Made by a program: the position numbers and the translations under genes. From the NCBI GenBank assembly GCA_026417715.1, contig JAOACU010000057.1, positions 1-12,394 on the forward strand: a DNA stretch of 12,394 nucleotides. Direction: 5' to 3'. Positions within the stretch are counted from its first letter, which is position 1; each line of letters opens with the position of its first letter. Under the pieces are notes generated by a model. That model was not told where the DNA came from, ran no database searches, and saw only the letters and a program-made list of their open reading frames with translations. This DNA is from Anaerolineae bacterium. Its GTDB lineage: Bacteria; Chloroflexota; Anaerolineae; UBA4142. This document shows, piece by piece, positions 6,419 through 12,394 of this stretch.

Positions 6419-8167
6419 TTAGATTCTGGCTTTGCGCATTTCTGCGCGCAAGCGTCCGAGTGGCACATCGGGGGCGAGATCAACGAATTGCATCGGTGCA
6501 ACGAGAAGCGGATGCACGGCTTGGAGCGCGCGATACATTGCTTGCGCAGTGTGCCGATAATCGGGATGACCTTGCGGCGCGGAGCGCAATTCGATGAGAT
6601 GATACGCCTCGCGCAAATTCAAACGTAGATTGTAGCGCACGCGAAAACCAAACGGCACAACGTATTGCGCCTCGAACGGCATCGTGCGGGCGATGTGTTC
6701 GTACAACGCGGCGGCGCGTTCCATTGCTTGCACGTATGCCGCGCGAATTTCGGGCACGCGCGCCACGTCATCGTTGACGGTGTAGCCGTGCGTTGTCGTG
6801 AACATCTGTCGCTCGGCGGTAACGATGCGATGACGTTGTAAATCGCGATACTCGCCGATGTTGAGCAACAAGTCGAACTCGTAGGTCGCGTGCTCGAAGG
6901 CGCGCCCCGGCTTGTGCCGCCGATTTTTGCGTTCACCGACGTACGCGTTGATGATGCGCGCATGTTCCTCTGCACTCAACGCGCGCACACGATTCAGAAT
7001 TTCGGTCTTGGGCAAATCGGACGCGGGATACAAAATCGCGGCAACCACGCGCTCCACCGCATCCGCGTCGTAATGCACTAGCGTTACCTTTTCCTGCGTC
7101 CCTTCGCTTCGCTCAGGGCAAGTCTCCGTCCTCCGTCCTTCGTCCTCCGTCCTCCGCCCTCCGTCCTCCGCCAAGAACGCGCGCGCCAACTCGCGCTCGT
7201 GCTCACGCATTGCGCGCAAAAATTCTTGAAACGCTTTGCCCTTGTCATCGTTCGCGCGTTTCACAAAAGGTCCGATGACTTGGGCGAGTTCATAGTGCGC
7301 GGCGTGCGCAATCGTTTGGATTTCTTCGAGCGGGTCAGCATAGAGACGAATCAGAAGATACTCGAGCGCGCGGCCGTTGCCCCACACGCCCACATTCGTC
7401 AGCGTTGCCATCGGCAAAAAGCATCGCAACGCGTCGCAGGCGCGCGCGCGCAACGCGTGGCGATACGCGGTGTGTGCGCTCTTTAAAAAATCGTCATCGC
7501 GAATTTCCGAATAGCGCAACACGTTGCCCGTTTGCGCGTCCTCGAATTCGAGTGCGGTGATCGGATACACGTGCGCGAGATGTTCGATCATTCGCGGCAG
7601 GTGTTGCGCGTACGCATCGAACAACGCATCGAGAGTAGCAACGTAATCGTCGCCCAAGGACGATGCCAAAATCTTGCGCGGGCGATAGTAGCGATACTGT
7701 CCGTTGACCTTGTCATCGAAAGGCACATAGCGCGAGGATTTTTCGAGATACGAGATGCCGATGCGTCCGTACTCGATGGCTTTGGCAGCGATCTGCGAAA
7801 CGTCTTGACAGGCGAGGTGCGCGCCGCCCAATTCGCCCACCGAATCGTCACCGTAATCGGCGAGGATGCGGCGATAGAAATCTTCGGCGCGCGTCGTGTC
7901 CACGCTGGGCGCGTGCGCAACGATGCCCAAATCGTGACGCGGCAAAAATTCATCGAGGAACAAACGGCGCACTCCTTTTGCGGTACGACTGTAACGCGAA
8001 AAGAGCGCGCCTTTGATCACTTCGGGAAGATTTTTGAGCGCGACGACGGAACGCGTGGTGTTGGTGAAAAACGGTTCGATACGTCGCGCTTCGTCGGGCG
8101 ATAAAATTTCGCTAGAGGGAGTCAAGTGCGCGGCGAAATCGTCAGCCCGCATCGTCTCTTGCTTCAT
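6419..8167 (-). CDS. thyX: Two-domain FAD-dependent thymidylate synthase (ThyX family)
   Basis: ThyX methylates dUMP to dTMP with FAD, NADPH and methylene-tetrahydrofolate. Usual proteins have 220-270 residues; this one has 582 and contains two ThyX-like halves. The N-terminal half shows GDDSVGELGGAHLACQDVSQ (106-125) and SYLEKSSRYVPF (139-150), the S-x-x-E-x-S-x-R-Y part of the ThyX motif, but YGR replaces RHR (133-135). The C-terminal half shows FEHATYEFDLLLNIGEYRD (424-442), then a true RHR (445-447), but the part after it is degenerate (IVTAERQ). It ends with the ThyX-like helix region NLREAYHLIELRSAP (517-531). Residues 334-360 are a low-complexity insert encoded by DNA repeats. The start overlaps the PilZ stop by ATGA. 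A second ATG five codons on is possible. Longer ThyX-like proteins occur in Chloroflexota, to my recollection. Confidence 0.85.
   Translation of the reverse strand: MKQETMRADDFAAHLTPSSEILSPDEARRIEPFFTNTTRSVVALKNLPEVIKGALFSRYSRTAKGVRRLFLDEFLPRHDLGIVAHAPSVDTTRAEDFYRRILADYGDDSVGELGGAHLACQDVSQIAAKAIEYGRIGISYLEKSSRYVPFDDKVNGQYRYYRPRKILASSLGDDYVATLDALFDAYAQHLPRMIEHLAHVYPITALEFEDAQTGNVLRYSEIRDDDFLKSAHTAYRHALRARACDALRCFLPMATLTNVGVWGNGRALEYLLIRLYADPLEEIQTIAHAAHYELAQVIGPFVKRANDDKGKAFQEFLRAMREHERELARAFLAEDGGRRTEDEGRRTETCPERSEGTQEKVTLVHYDADAVERVVAAILYPASDLPKTEILNRVRALSAEEHARIINAYVGERKNRRHKPGRAFEHATYEFDLLLNIGEYRDLQRHRIVTAERQMFTTTHGYTVNDDVARVPEIRAAYVQAMERAAALYEHIARTMPFEAQYVVPFGFRVRYNLRLNLREAYHLIELRSAPQGHPDYRHTAQAMYRALQAVHPLLVAPMQFVDLAPDVPLGRLRAEMRKARI
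7100..7120. repeat. Short GC-rich repeat encoding CPERSEG inside thyX
   Basis: Read on the minus strand the segment encodes C-P-E-R-S-E-G (thyX residues 350-356). The word CTGAGCGAAGCGAAG is, from memory, a common dispersed repeat in environmental bacterial genomes, sometimes translated as PERSEG. It directly adjoins the heptad array at 7124-7172. Confidence 0.65.
7124..7172. repeat. Heptad repeat CTCCGTC, 7 units, within the thyX reading frame
   Basis: Seven gapless 7-nt units: CTCCGTC, CTCCGTC, CTTCGTC, CTCCGTC, CTCCGCC, CTCCGTC, CTCCGCC. A 7-nt period gives a 7-residue protein period (21 nt), seen as GGRRTED/EGRRTE in the translation. It is the complement of the GAWGACG family at 812-888. 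Confidence 0.9.
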
Positions 8168-8535
8168 TGCGAAATTTGTTGTTCGATCAGTCGCCGCGCG
8201 CGCGTGGATACGCGCGTGAATTCAACCGCGATATGATAGAACTTGTCCTCTTTGGTGACGCGCGTGACGCGCACATCGGCTTGGGCGATGCGATTGTTGT
8301 CGAGCAGGAATTCGATGGAGAGTGGCTCACCCACTTTGAATTCGTCTGGTGATTCCAACAGTGCTCCGACGGTACTCAAATTGAGAGTACGCACAAAACC
8401 CGTGTGCAGTTCTTGATTCGCGTTCAAGTAGCGAAAAGCGGTCAAGAGTTTCACACTTTTGCGTTTGGCTTTGCGGCGTTCGGTAGTCTTGGAGCGCGAG
8501 GCGGCAGTTACTTTTTTGAGAATACTCGGAGCCAT
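8164..8535 (-). CDS. PilZ-domain protein, probable cyclic-di-GMP binder
   Basis: 123 residues, mostly one PilZ domain. These small beta-barrels bind cyclic di-GMP through an RxxxR motif and a (D/N)xSxxG motif and pass the signal to a partner. Both are present: RKAKR at residues 21-25 and NLSTVG at 52-57, 31 residues apart as usual. The C-terminal strand and helix YHIAVEFTRVSTRARRLIEQ (100-119) also fit the family. The first 19 residues are basic and probably unstructured. There is no signal peptide or membrane segment, so the protein is cytoplasmic. A good Shine-Dalgarno (GAGGA) lies upstream of the ATG. Its TGA overlaps the thyX ATG by four bases, so the two are translated together. A MITE-like element ends 20 bp upstream of the start and may carry or disrupt the promoter. 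The target process is unknown. Confidence 0.88.
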   Translation of the reverse strand: MAPSILKKVTAASRSKTTERRKAKRKSVKLLTAFRYLNANQELHTGFVRTLNLSTVGALLESPDEFKVGEPLSIEFLLDNNRIAQADVRVTRVTKEDKFYHIAVEFTRVSTRARRLIEQQISQ

Positions 8536-8554
8536 AGTCTTTCCTCACCAGAGA

Positions 8555-8717
8555 TATTAACCAATGGTGCTAGTTGTTCCCACATTTTCTATCTTCCGAA
8601 GACTCGCGTCAACGAATCTACAACGAGTAAACGAATGGACGGCGCAATTCGTTTATTCGTTGCGCATTCGTTGAGGCGATTTCTAAATCATTTGCTCACT
8701 AGCACCATTGGTTATTA
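8555..8717. mobile_element. MITE-like element, 153 bp with 15-bp terminal inverted repeats
   Basis: The ends are ACCAATGGTGCTAGT (8560-8574) and its exact complement (8698-8712). The 5-bp direct repeat TATTA flanks both ends (8555-8559 and 8713-8717), as expected for a target-site duplication; the match extends to TATTAACC. No protein is encoded. The centre is a hairpin with two 26-nt arms (8611-8636 and 8647-8672, five mismatches, 10-nt loop) built from AACGAAT words. The terminal inverted repeats could match those of an autonomous insertion sequence elsewhere in the genome; none is in this window. Confidence 0.65.
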
Positions 8718-8791
8718 ACCGATCGTGCGCGTGGTCATTTTGAACGACCGCAGAGAGCGCAGGATCGCTCAAATTACTTTGCGGGTGAGTT

Positions 8792-9604
8792 CTATTCGTC
8801 GAACAAGAACACGGGTTCTTGATAAAAACGCACCTGACGTTCGCGCATCTTGGTTTTCATCCATACATCCAGCCACGCGTTTTTCTGTGCCAGTGATTCA
8901 TCGCTACGGAGCAGATCAAGTGGGATGTTGATGCGCATCGCGCGACCGGGAATGATGTGCCGTGTGATGCCCGTCGGCAACTTGCTTCCGTTGAGCGCAA
9001 GATGGCGGATTTCGTCTGGACGATAGCACGGAAAAATCATCAACGCACTCACGCGCGCGTGTTCAGCCAGCAAACGTTCCAAGTTGGTGTGCGCCACACG
9101 ATACATTTCACCGCGCCCTTCGTACGCCGCGACGACTTGATTCAGCACGCGCGTTTGTTCCGTCAGCGAAGTGCCCGCGATGCGCAGACTGTAAACAGTG
9201 CCATCGCTCAAGACGAGCGTGCCGATACTCGCGCGTTGGGCAAGCGCGATGTGGGCTTCTTCCCACCGTAGCGGCTCGATGTGCAAATCCGAGATGCGGC
9301 GCAGGGTCGCGAAAAATTCATCGAGCGGTAAATCAATCAAAAGATGATTCCACGTTTCGAGTTTCAAGCCCGGTGCTTCATACTCGACGATTTGCACGAC
9401 CGCGTCGCGACAACCGATACGTTGTAGTGCGGTGATGCGCGTGGCGCCATCGAGCAAGATATAGCGCGACTCGAATTCCACGACGATAGGAGGATTTTTG
9501 AGGAGTTGATCCTCTTGCAGACGCGCGATCAAGCGTTCAACGCGCTGTTGTTCAATGTGCTCGTGTAGCAACACATCGCGCAGCGATACCACACGCAGTT
9601 TCAC
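8792..9604 (-). CDS. ParB-fold protein of the SerK/SbnI free-serine-kinase type
   Basis: 270 residues from a proposed GTG at 9604. The N-terminal third is a ParB/sulfiredoxin-like domain: LRVVSLRDVLLHEHIEQQRV, then NPPIVVEF, then ILLDGATRITALQRIG. Compared from memory with archaeal SerK (ADP-dependent L-serine kinase), these are collinear: the HE pair with the catalytic Glu, the DGHHR site (here DGATR), a TW pair further on, and the C-terminal TRHIIPGRAMRINIPLDLL, close to the TRHVLP...INVKLEEL of SerK. SerK and SbnI make O-phospho-L-serine. There is no helix-turn-helix domain, which argues against a chromosome-partition ParB. I chose this start because homology begins here and a promoter (9635-9663) lies just upstream; in-frame ATGs at 9685 and 9790 lie in a hairpin loop and inside trpB. 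The ribosome site is weak. Family confidence is good; kinase activity is unproven. Confidence 0.72.
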   Translation of the reverse strand: MKLRVVSLRDVLLHEHIEQQRVERLIARLQEDQLLKNPPIVVEFESRYILLDGATRITALQRIGCRDAVVQIVEYEAPGLKLETWNHLLIDLPLDEFFATLRRISDLHIEPLRWEEAHIALAQRASIGTLVLSDGTVYSLRIAGTSLTEQTRVLNQVVAAYEGRGEMYRVAHTNLERLLAEHARVSALMIFPCYRPDEIRHLALNGSKLPTGITRHIIPGRAMRINIPLDLLRSDESLAQKNAWLDVWMKTKMRERQVRFYQEPVFLFDE

Positions 9605-9634
9605 TTCGAGCGGCTGTGGGCGTGTTGCAATGGC

Positions 9635-9663
9635 ATTATAGACCAAGTGGCTAGATGCGTCAA
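9635..9663 (-). promoter_or_regulatory. Sigma70-type promoter for the SerK-like gene
   Basis: TTGACG, a spacer of exactly 17 nt, then a perfect TATAAT on the minus strand. It lies in the gap after trpB and would start RNA about 24 nt before the proposed GTG at 9604. It is the best promoter match in the window. Confidence 0.7.
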
Positions 9664-9673
9664 TACCCAAAGT

Positions 9674-9693
9674 GTGAGGCGCCATTGCCTCAC
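9674..9693 (-). terminator. Hairpin just after trpB, possible weak terminator
   Basis: A 7-bp GTGAGGC/GCCTCAC stem with a 6-nt loop, beginning 6 nt after the trpB stop. Only ACTTTGGG follows on the transcribed strand, so the U-tract is poor. It may be an RNA-stabilising or partial terminator hairpin. Confidence 0.4.
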
Positions 9694-9698
9694 GCGAT

Positions 9699-11063
9699 TT
9701 AGAGTTCGACCCGAGGGAGTTGTGCCATTGCTTGGGCAATCGCTTCTTGAGGATATTCGTAATCCGCAAGTTTCCCTTGAAGGTAAGCATCGTAACCCCC
9801 TAGATCGAAATGTCCGTGCCCACTTAGGTTGAACGCGATGACGCGCTTTTCGCCGCGCTCTTTGCAACGTAACGCCTCGTCAATCGCCACGCGAACCGCG
9901 TGTGCCGATTCGGGCGCAGGCACGATGCCTTCGGCGCGCGCGAATTGCACACCGGCTTCAAAGATGGCATTCTGCGGTACGGCGACGGCTTCGATCAGTC
10001 CTTGATTGTACAACAACGAGATGATGGGCGCCATCCCGTGATAGCGCAAGCCGCCTGCGTGAATCGAAGGTGGAATGAACGTTGCGCCTAGTGTGTACAT
10101 CTTGACGATTGGCGCGAGTTTTGCCGTATCGCCGTAATCGAACGCATACGCGCCGCGCGTCATCGAAGGCGCGGCGGTTGGTTCGACGGCGATGATGCGC
10201 GTGTTTTTCTTTTGCACGATTTTGTCGCGCACGAACGGCAACACAAACCCACCAAAATTCGATCCGCCACCGACACAGCCAATCAGAATGTCGGGTTCGA
10301 CGCCGGCTTTTTCAAATTGCTTTTGCGCTTCCAAACCGATAATCGTCTGGTGCATCAAAACGTGATTCAGTACCGAGCCGAGCGAGTACTTGGTGTACGG
10401 TTGATGCGTGGCGGCGTCTTCAACCGCTTCGCTGATCGCGAGACCGAGTGAGCCGGTGCAGTTGGGATCGGCAGCAAGCGTCGCCGCGCCGGTCTGCGTG
10501 TCGGGTGAAGGTGACGGCACAACGCGCGCGCCGTACGTTTCCATCAAGATTCGACGATACGGTTTTTGTTCGTACGAAATCTTGACCATATACACCTTGC
10601 ACTCGATCCCGAACAAGTTGCACGCGAAGGAGAGCGCAGTGCCCCATTGTCCTGCGCCGGTTTCGGTGGTGATGCGCCGCGTGCCTTCGAGTTTGTTAAA
10701 GTACACCTGCGCGATTGCCGTGTTGAGTTTGTGCGAGCCGACCGGTGAGACACCTTCGTACTTAAAGTAGATTTGTGCTGGCGTGTCGAGCATCTTTTCC
10801 AATCGCCGCGCGCGAATCAGCGGCGAAGGGCGATAGAGTTTGTACACATCGAGCACGGGTTCAGGAATTTCGACATAGCGTTCTTGCGTGACCTCTTGCT
10901 TGATGAGTTCCATCGGGAACAACACTGCAAGGTCTTGCGGTCCCACCGGTTTGCCAGTGACAGGATGAATCACTGGTGGCAGGGGTTGTCCCAAATCGGC
11001 TTGGATGTTGTACCAAACCTTGGGCATTTCGGTTTCATCAAGTAAAAATTTGGTGCGTTCCAT
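9699..11063 (-). CDS. trpB: Tryptophan synthase beta chain, TrpB2 type
   Basis: 454 residues, longer than classical TrpB1 (about 395-400) and typical of the TrpB2 group (TIGR01415-like). TrpB joins indole to a serine-derived aminoacrylate on PLP to give L-tryptophan. Seen: the TrpB2 N-terminal extension with VWYNI and LGQPLPP (16-30); the PLP lysine in VGSHKLNTA (108-116, K112); the catalytic Glu in ETGAGQWG (134-141), where TrpB1 has QHG; the PLP-phosphate loop CVGGGSNFGG (263-272); PAPESAHA (382-389); and SGHGHFDLGGYD (414-425). TrpB2 enzymes often work without TrpA, and archaeal members have been reported to prefer O-phospho-L-serine over serine. No trpA is visible here. The ribosome site AAGGAG is 9 nt before the ATG. 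trpS is 159 bp upstream and a serine-kinase-like gene lies downstream. Confidence 0.95.
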   Translation of the reverse strand: MERTKFLLDETEMPKVWYNIQADLGQPLPPVIHPVTGKPVGPQDLAVLFPMELIKQEVTQERYVEIPEPVLDVYKLYRPSPLIRARRLEKMLDTPAQIYFKYEGVSPVGSHKLNTAIAQVYFNKLEGTRRITTETGAGQWGTALSFACNLFGIECKVYMVKISYEQKPYRRILMETYGARVVPSPSPDTQTGAATLAADPNCTGSLGLAISEAVEDAATHQPYTKYSLGSVLNHVLMHQTIIGLEAQKQFEKAGVEPDILIGCVGGGSNFGGFVLPFVRDKIVQKKNTRIIAVEPTAAPSMTRGAYAFDYGDTAKLAPIVKMYTLGATFIPPSIHAGGLRYHGMAPIISLLYNQGLIEAVAVPQNAIFEAGVQFARAEGIVPAPESAHAVRVAIDEALRCKERGEKRVIAFNLSGHGHFDLGGYDAYLQGKLADYEYPQEAIAQAMAQLPRVEL

Positions 11064-11084
11064 TGTGAGTTTCTCCTTGGTTTA

Positions 11085-11113
11085 GTTTTGTCGAGTAGGA
11101 TAGTGCTGTGTTC
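11085..11113 (-). promoter_or_regulatory. Tentative promoter of trpB
   Basis: Minus-strand hexamers near ATGACC (-35, four of six matches) and TATCCT (-10, four of six) with a 17-nt spacer, about 30-60 nt upstream of the trpB start. The stated bounds are approximate. This is a weak match and could be chance. Confidence 0.2.
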
Positions 11114-11140
11114 TCTTCAGGTCATCGTTACCTCCATTCC

Positions 11141-11225
11141 AGATTGCAGATTGCAGATTGCAGATTTTCAATCTGCAATCTCCAATCTCTAATCTCCAAT
11201 TTCTAATCTCTAATCTCCAATCTCA
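11141..11225. repeat. Inverted heptad repeat arrays (AGATTGC / AATCTCY) between trpS and trpB
   Basis: On the plus strand there are three and a half AGATTGC units (11141-11166), then a TTC loop, then eight units of the AATCTCC/AATCTCT type (11170-11225). Where the two arrays meet they form a 12-bp perfect stem (11155-11181). The trpS stop codon lies in the last unit. There is no T-run, so it is not an obvious terminator. Confidence 0.85.
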
Positions 11226-12224
11226 AATCATCTTGCCCAATCCCATCGCCTCGCGTGCTTCGTTCACAGTGGCTTGGGAAATGGGACGGACTTTGGCAGC
11301 ACCTGCCGCGAGGATTTCGTCCACGAGTTTGGGGCGCGCGGCATAGTAAGCGCGACGTTCACGAATCGGATCGAGGAACGCGTTGAGTGCGGCGGCAAGT
11401 TTCTGTTTCACTTCCACATCGCCCACCTTGCCTTGCCGATAGCGCGCCTTGAGGTCTTCCACTTCGGCTTTGTTGGAGTTGAACGCATCGTGGTAAGCAA
11501 ACACGGGATTGCCTTCGGGTTCGGCGGGAATGTCAGCGCGGATGCGTTTGGGATCGGTGTACATCCCGCGTACTTTTTGCTCAACTGTTTTGGCATCATC
11601 ACACAAGAAAATCGCGTTGCCGAGTGATTTGGACATTTTGGCTTTGCCGTCGGTGCCGGGTAACGTGGGCACATCGCCGATGAGCGCGGCGGGTTCGGGG
11701 AACACTTCGCCGTACAGATAGTTGAAGCGACGTGCGAGTTCGCGCGTGACTTCGACGTGTGATTCTTGATCTTTGCCGACGGGAACGAGATGCGCTTTGA
11801 GGTGCAGAATGTCAGCGGCTTGGAGCACGGGGTAGCCCAACAAGCCGTAGGTAGGATTTTCGATGTGTTCGGCGTCCATCACTTCTTTGAGTGTGGGAAC
11901 GCGATCGAGACGCGAGGTGGTAATGAGCATCGAAAAGAGGAGATGCAATTCGCACACGCTCGGTACATCCGACTGCACGTAAATCGTTGTCTTTTCGGGA
12001 TCAATGCCTACCGCAAGATAATCGAGCACGAGTTCGCGCGAAAATTCGCGCGTGGCAACGATGTGCGCCTTGTCTTGTTCGCGCGTGAGCGCGTGATAAT
12101 CAGCGACAACGAGAAACACTTCGTATTCATCTTGTAAACGTACACGATTTGCCAACGTACCGACATAGTGACCCAGATGTAAGGGACCGGTCGGTCGGTC
12201 GCCAGTGAGAATGCGTTTTTTCAT
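11223..12224 (-). CDS. trpS: Tryptophanyl-tRNA synthetase
   Basis: 333 residues, normal for bacterial TrpS. This class I synthetase charges tRNA-Trp with tryptophan using ATP in the cytoplasm. Seen: the start LTGDRPTGPLHLGHYVG with the HIGH-type motif HLGH (16-19); QSDVPSVCELHLLFSML (84-100); the tryptophan/ATP pocket region NPTYGLLGYPVLQAADIL (123-140); VPVGKDQESHVEVTRELA (147-164); and the KMSKS loop KAKMSKSLGN (194-203). I chose the ATG at 12224 because the protein starts there in the family and a strong Shine-Dalgarno (GAGGAGG) lies upstream. A longer in-frame start at 12350 would translate the repeat arrays upstream and is not credible. It is followed, after a repeat-filled gap, by trpB on the same strand. 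I see no T-box or trp attenuator. Confidence 0.96.
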   Translation of the reverse strand: MKKRILTGDRPTGPLHLGHYVGTLANRVRLQDEYEVFLVVADYHALTREQDKAHIVATREFSRELVLDYLAVGIDPEKTTIYVQSDVPSVCELHLLFSMLITTSRLDRVPTLKEVMDAEHIENPTYGLLGYPVLQAADILHLKAHLVPVGKDQESHVEVTRELARRFNYLYGEVFPEPAALIGDVPTLPGTDGKAKMSKSLGNAIFLCDDAKTVEQKVRGMYTDPKRIRADIPAEPEGNPVFAYHDAFNSNKAEVEDLKARYRQGKVGDVEVKQKLAAALNAFLDPIRERRAYYAARPKLVDEILAAGAAKVRPISQATVNEAREAMGLGKMI

Positions 12225-12237
12225 TTCGTCCTCCTCT

Positions 12238-12286
12238 GTTTCAGGTTTCAAGTTACAGGTTGCAGGTTTCAAGTTGCAGGTTTTAA
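12238..12286. repeat. Heptad repeat GTTNCAR, 7 units, upstream of trpS
   Basis: GTTTCAG, GTTTCAA, GTTACAG, GTTGCAG, GTTTCAA, GTTGCAG, GTTTTAA with no spacing error. It begins directly upstream of the trpS ribosome binding site. Confidence 0.9.
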
Positions 12287-12295
12287 GGTTTGTGC

Positions 12296-12358
12296 TTTCG
12301 TCCTTCGTCCTTCGTCTTCTGTCTTCCGTCTTTCGTCCTTCGTCTTCCATCCTCCGTC
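12296..12358. repeat. Heptad repeat of the CTTCGTC type, 9 units
   Basis: Nine gapless units, mainly CTTCGTC, TTTCGTC and TTCCGTC: the complement of the GAWGACG array at 812-888 and related to 7124-7172. It is ten bases from the GTTNCAR array. The remaining 36 bases to the window edge hold no gene I can name. Confidence 0.9.
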
Positions 12359-12394
12359 AACAAAAAACGCTCGTCCCTTGCGATGCCATTGCAC

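Noticed and set aside
9605..9790. Longer starts (9685, 9790) of the SerK-like gene
   Set aside because: 9790 lies well inside trpB, 9685 lies in a hairpin loop, and the promoter at 9635-9663 would be inside the gene; no family similarity is visible upstream of V63 in the long frame.
12225..12350. N-terminal extension of trpS by 42 residues
   Set aside because: It would translate the heptad arrays into low-complexity peptide; TrpS family starts at MKKRILTGDRPTG and a strong ribosome site precedes that ATG.
12359..12394. 3' end of a further gene entering from the right edge
   Set aside because: Two minus-strand frames stay open beyond the edge, but 36 bases are too few to identify a product.

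Overview
This is a bacterial chromosomal segment with moderately high G+C. All nine recognisable genes lie on the minus strand, so transcription runs from right to left. Four things suggest Chloroflexota (Anaerolineae-like): a double-length ThyX-type thymidylate synthase, a TrpB2-type tryptophan synthase, an O-antigen-ligase/TPR fusion, and gene borders full of short degenerate 7-nt repeats and palindromes. This assignment is an inference from gene content and style, not from a marker gene. The word GCGCG is very frequent in most genes but absent from hicBA.

In gene order (right to left): trpS (tryptophanyl-tRNA synthetase) is followed by trpB of the TrpB2 type. Next comes a ParB-fold protein that resembles SerK/SbnI free-serine kinases and has its own consensus-like promoter. 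A 153-bp MITE-like element sits just upstream of a PilZ-domain gene, whose stop overlaps the start of a two-domain thyX. A perfect 15-bp-arm palindrome separates thyX from a 1254-residue O-antigen-ligase-like membrane protein with a TPR tail. A compact hicB-hicA toxin-antitoxin pair follows, then a WecA/TagO-type polyprenyl-phosphate sugar-phosphate transferase framed by two inverted copies of a 29-nt palindrome. proC (pyrroline-5-carboxylate reductase) runs off the left edge.

Two functional themes stand out. The right half is about tryptophan: TrpS consumes it and TrpB2 makes it. TrpB2 enzymes have been reported to use O-phospho-L-serine rather than serine, and the next gene resembles enzymes that make O-phospho-L-serine. 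This could be a small unrecognised module. The left half is about the cell envelope: a lipid-linked glycan initiator and a glycan ligase/polymerase, with hicBA lying between them.

Most gaps between genes carry a repeat of some kind. Five arrays have an exact 7-nt period (consensus GAWGACG or its complement, GAGATTR, GTTNCAR) and one has an 8-nt period. One heptad array and a neighbouring short repeat lie inside thyX and are translated in frame. I found no rRNA, tRNA, CRISPR array, replication origin or transposase gene.
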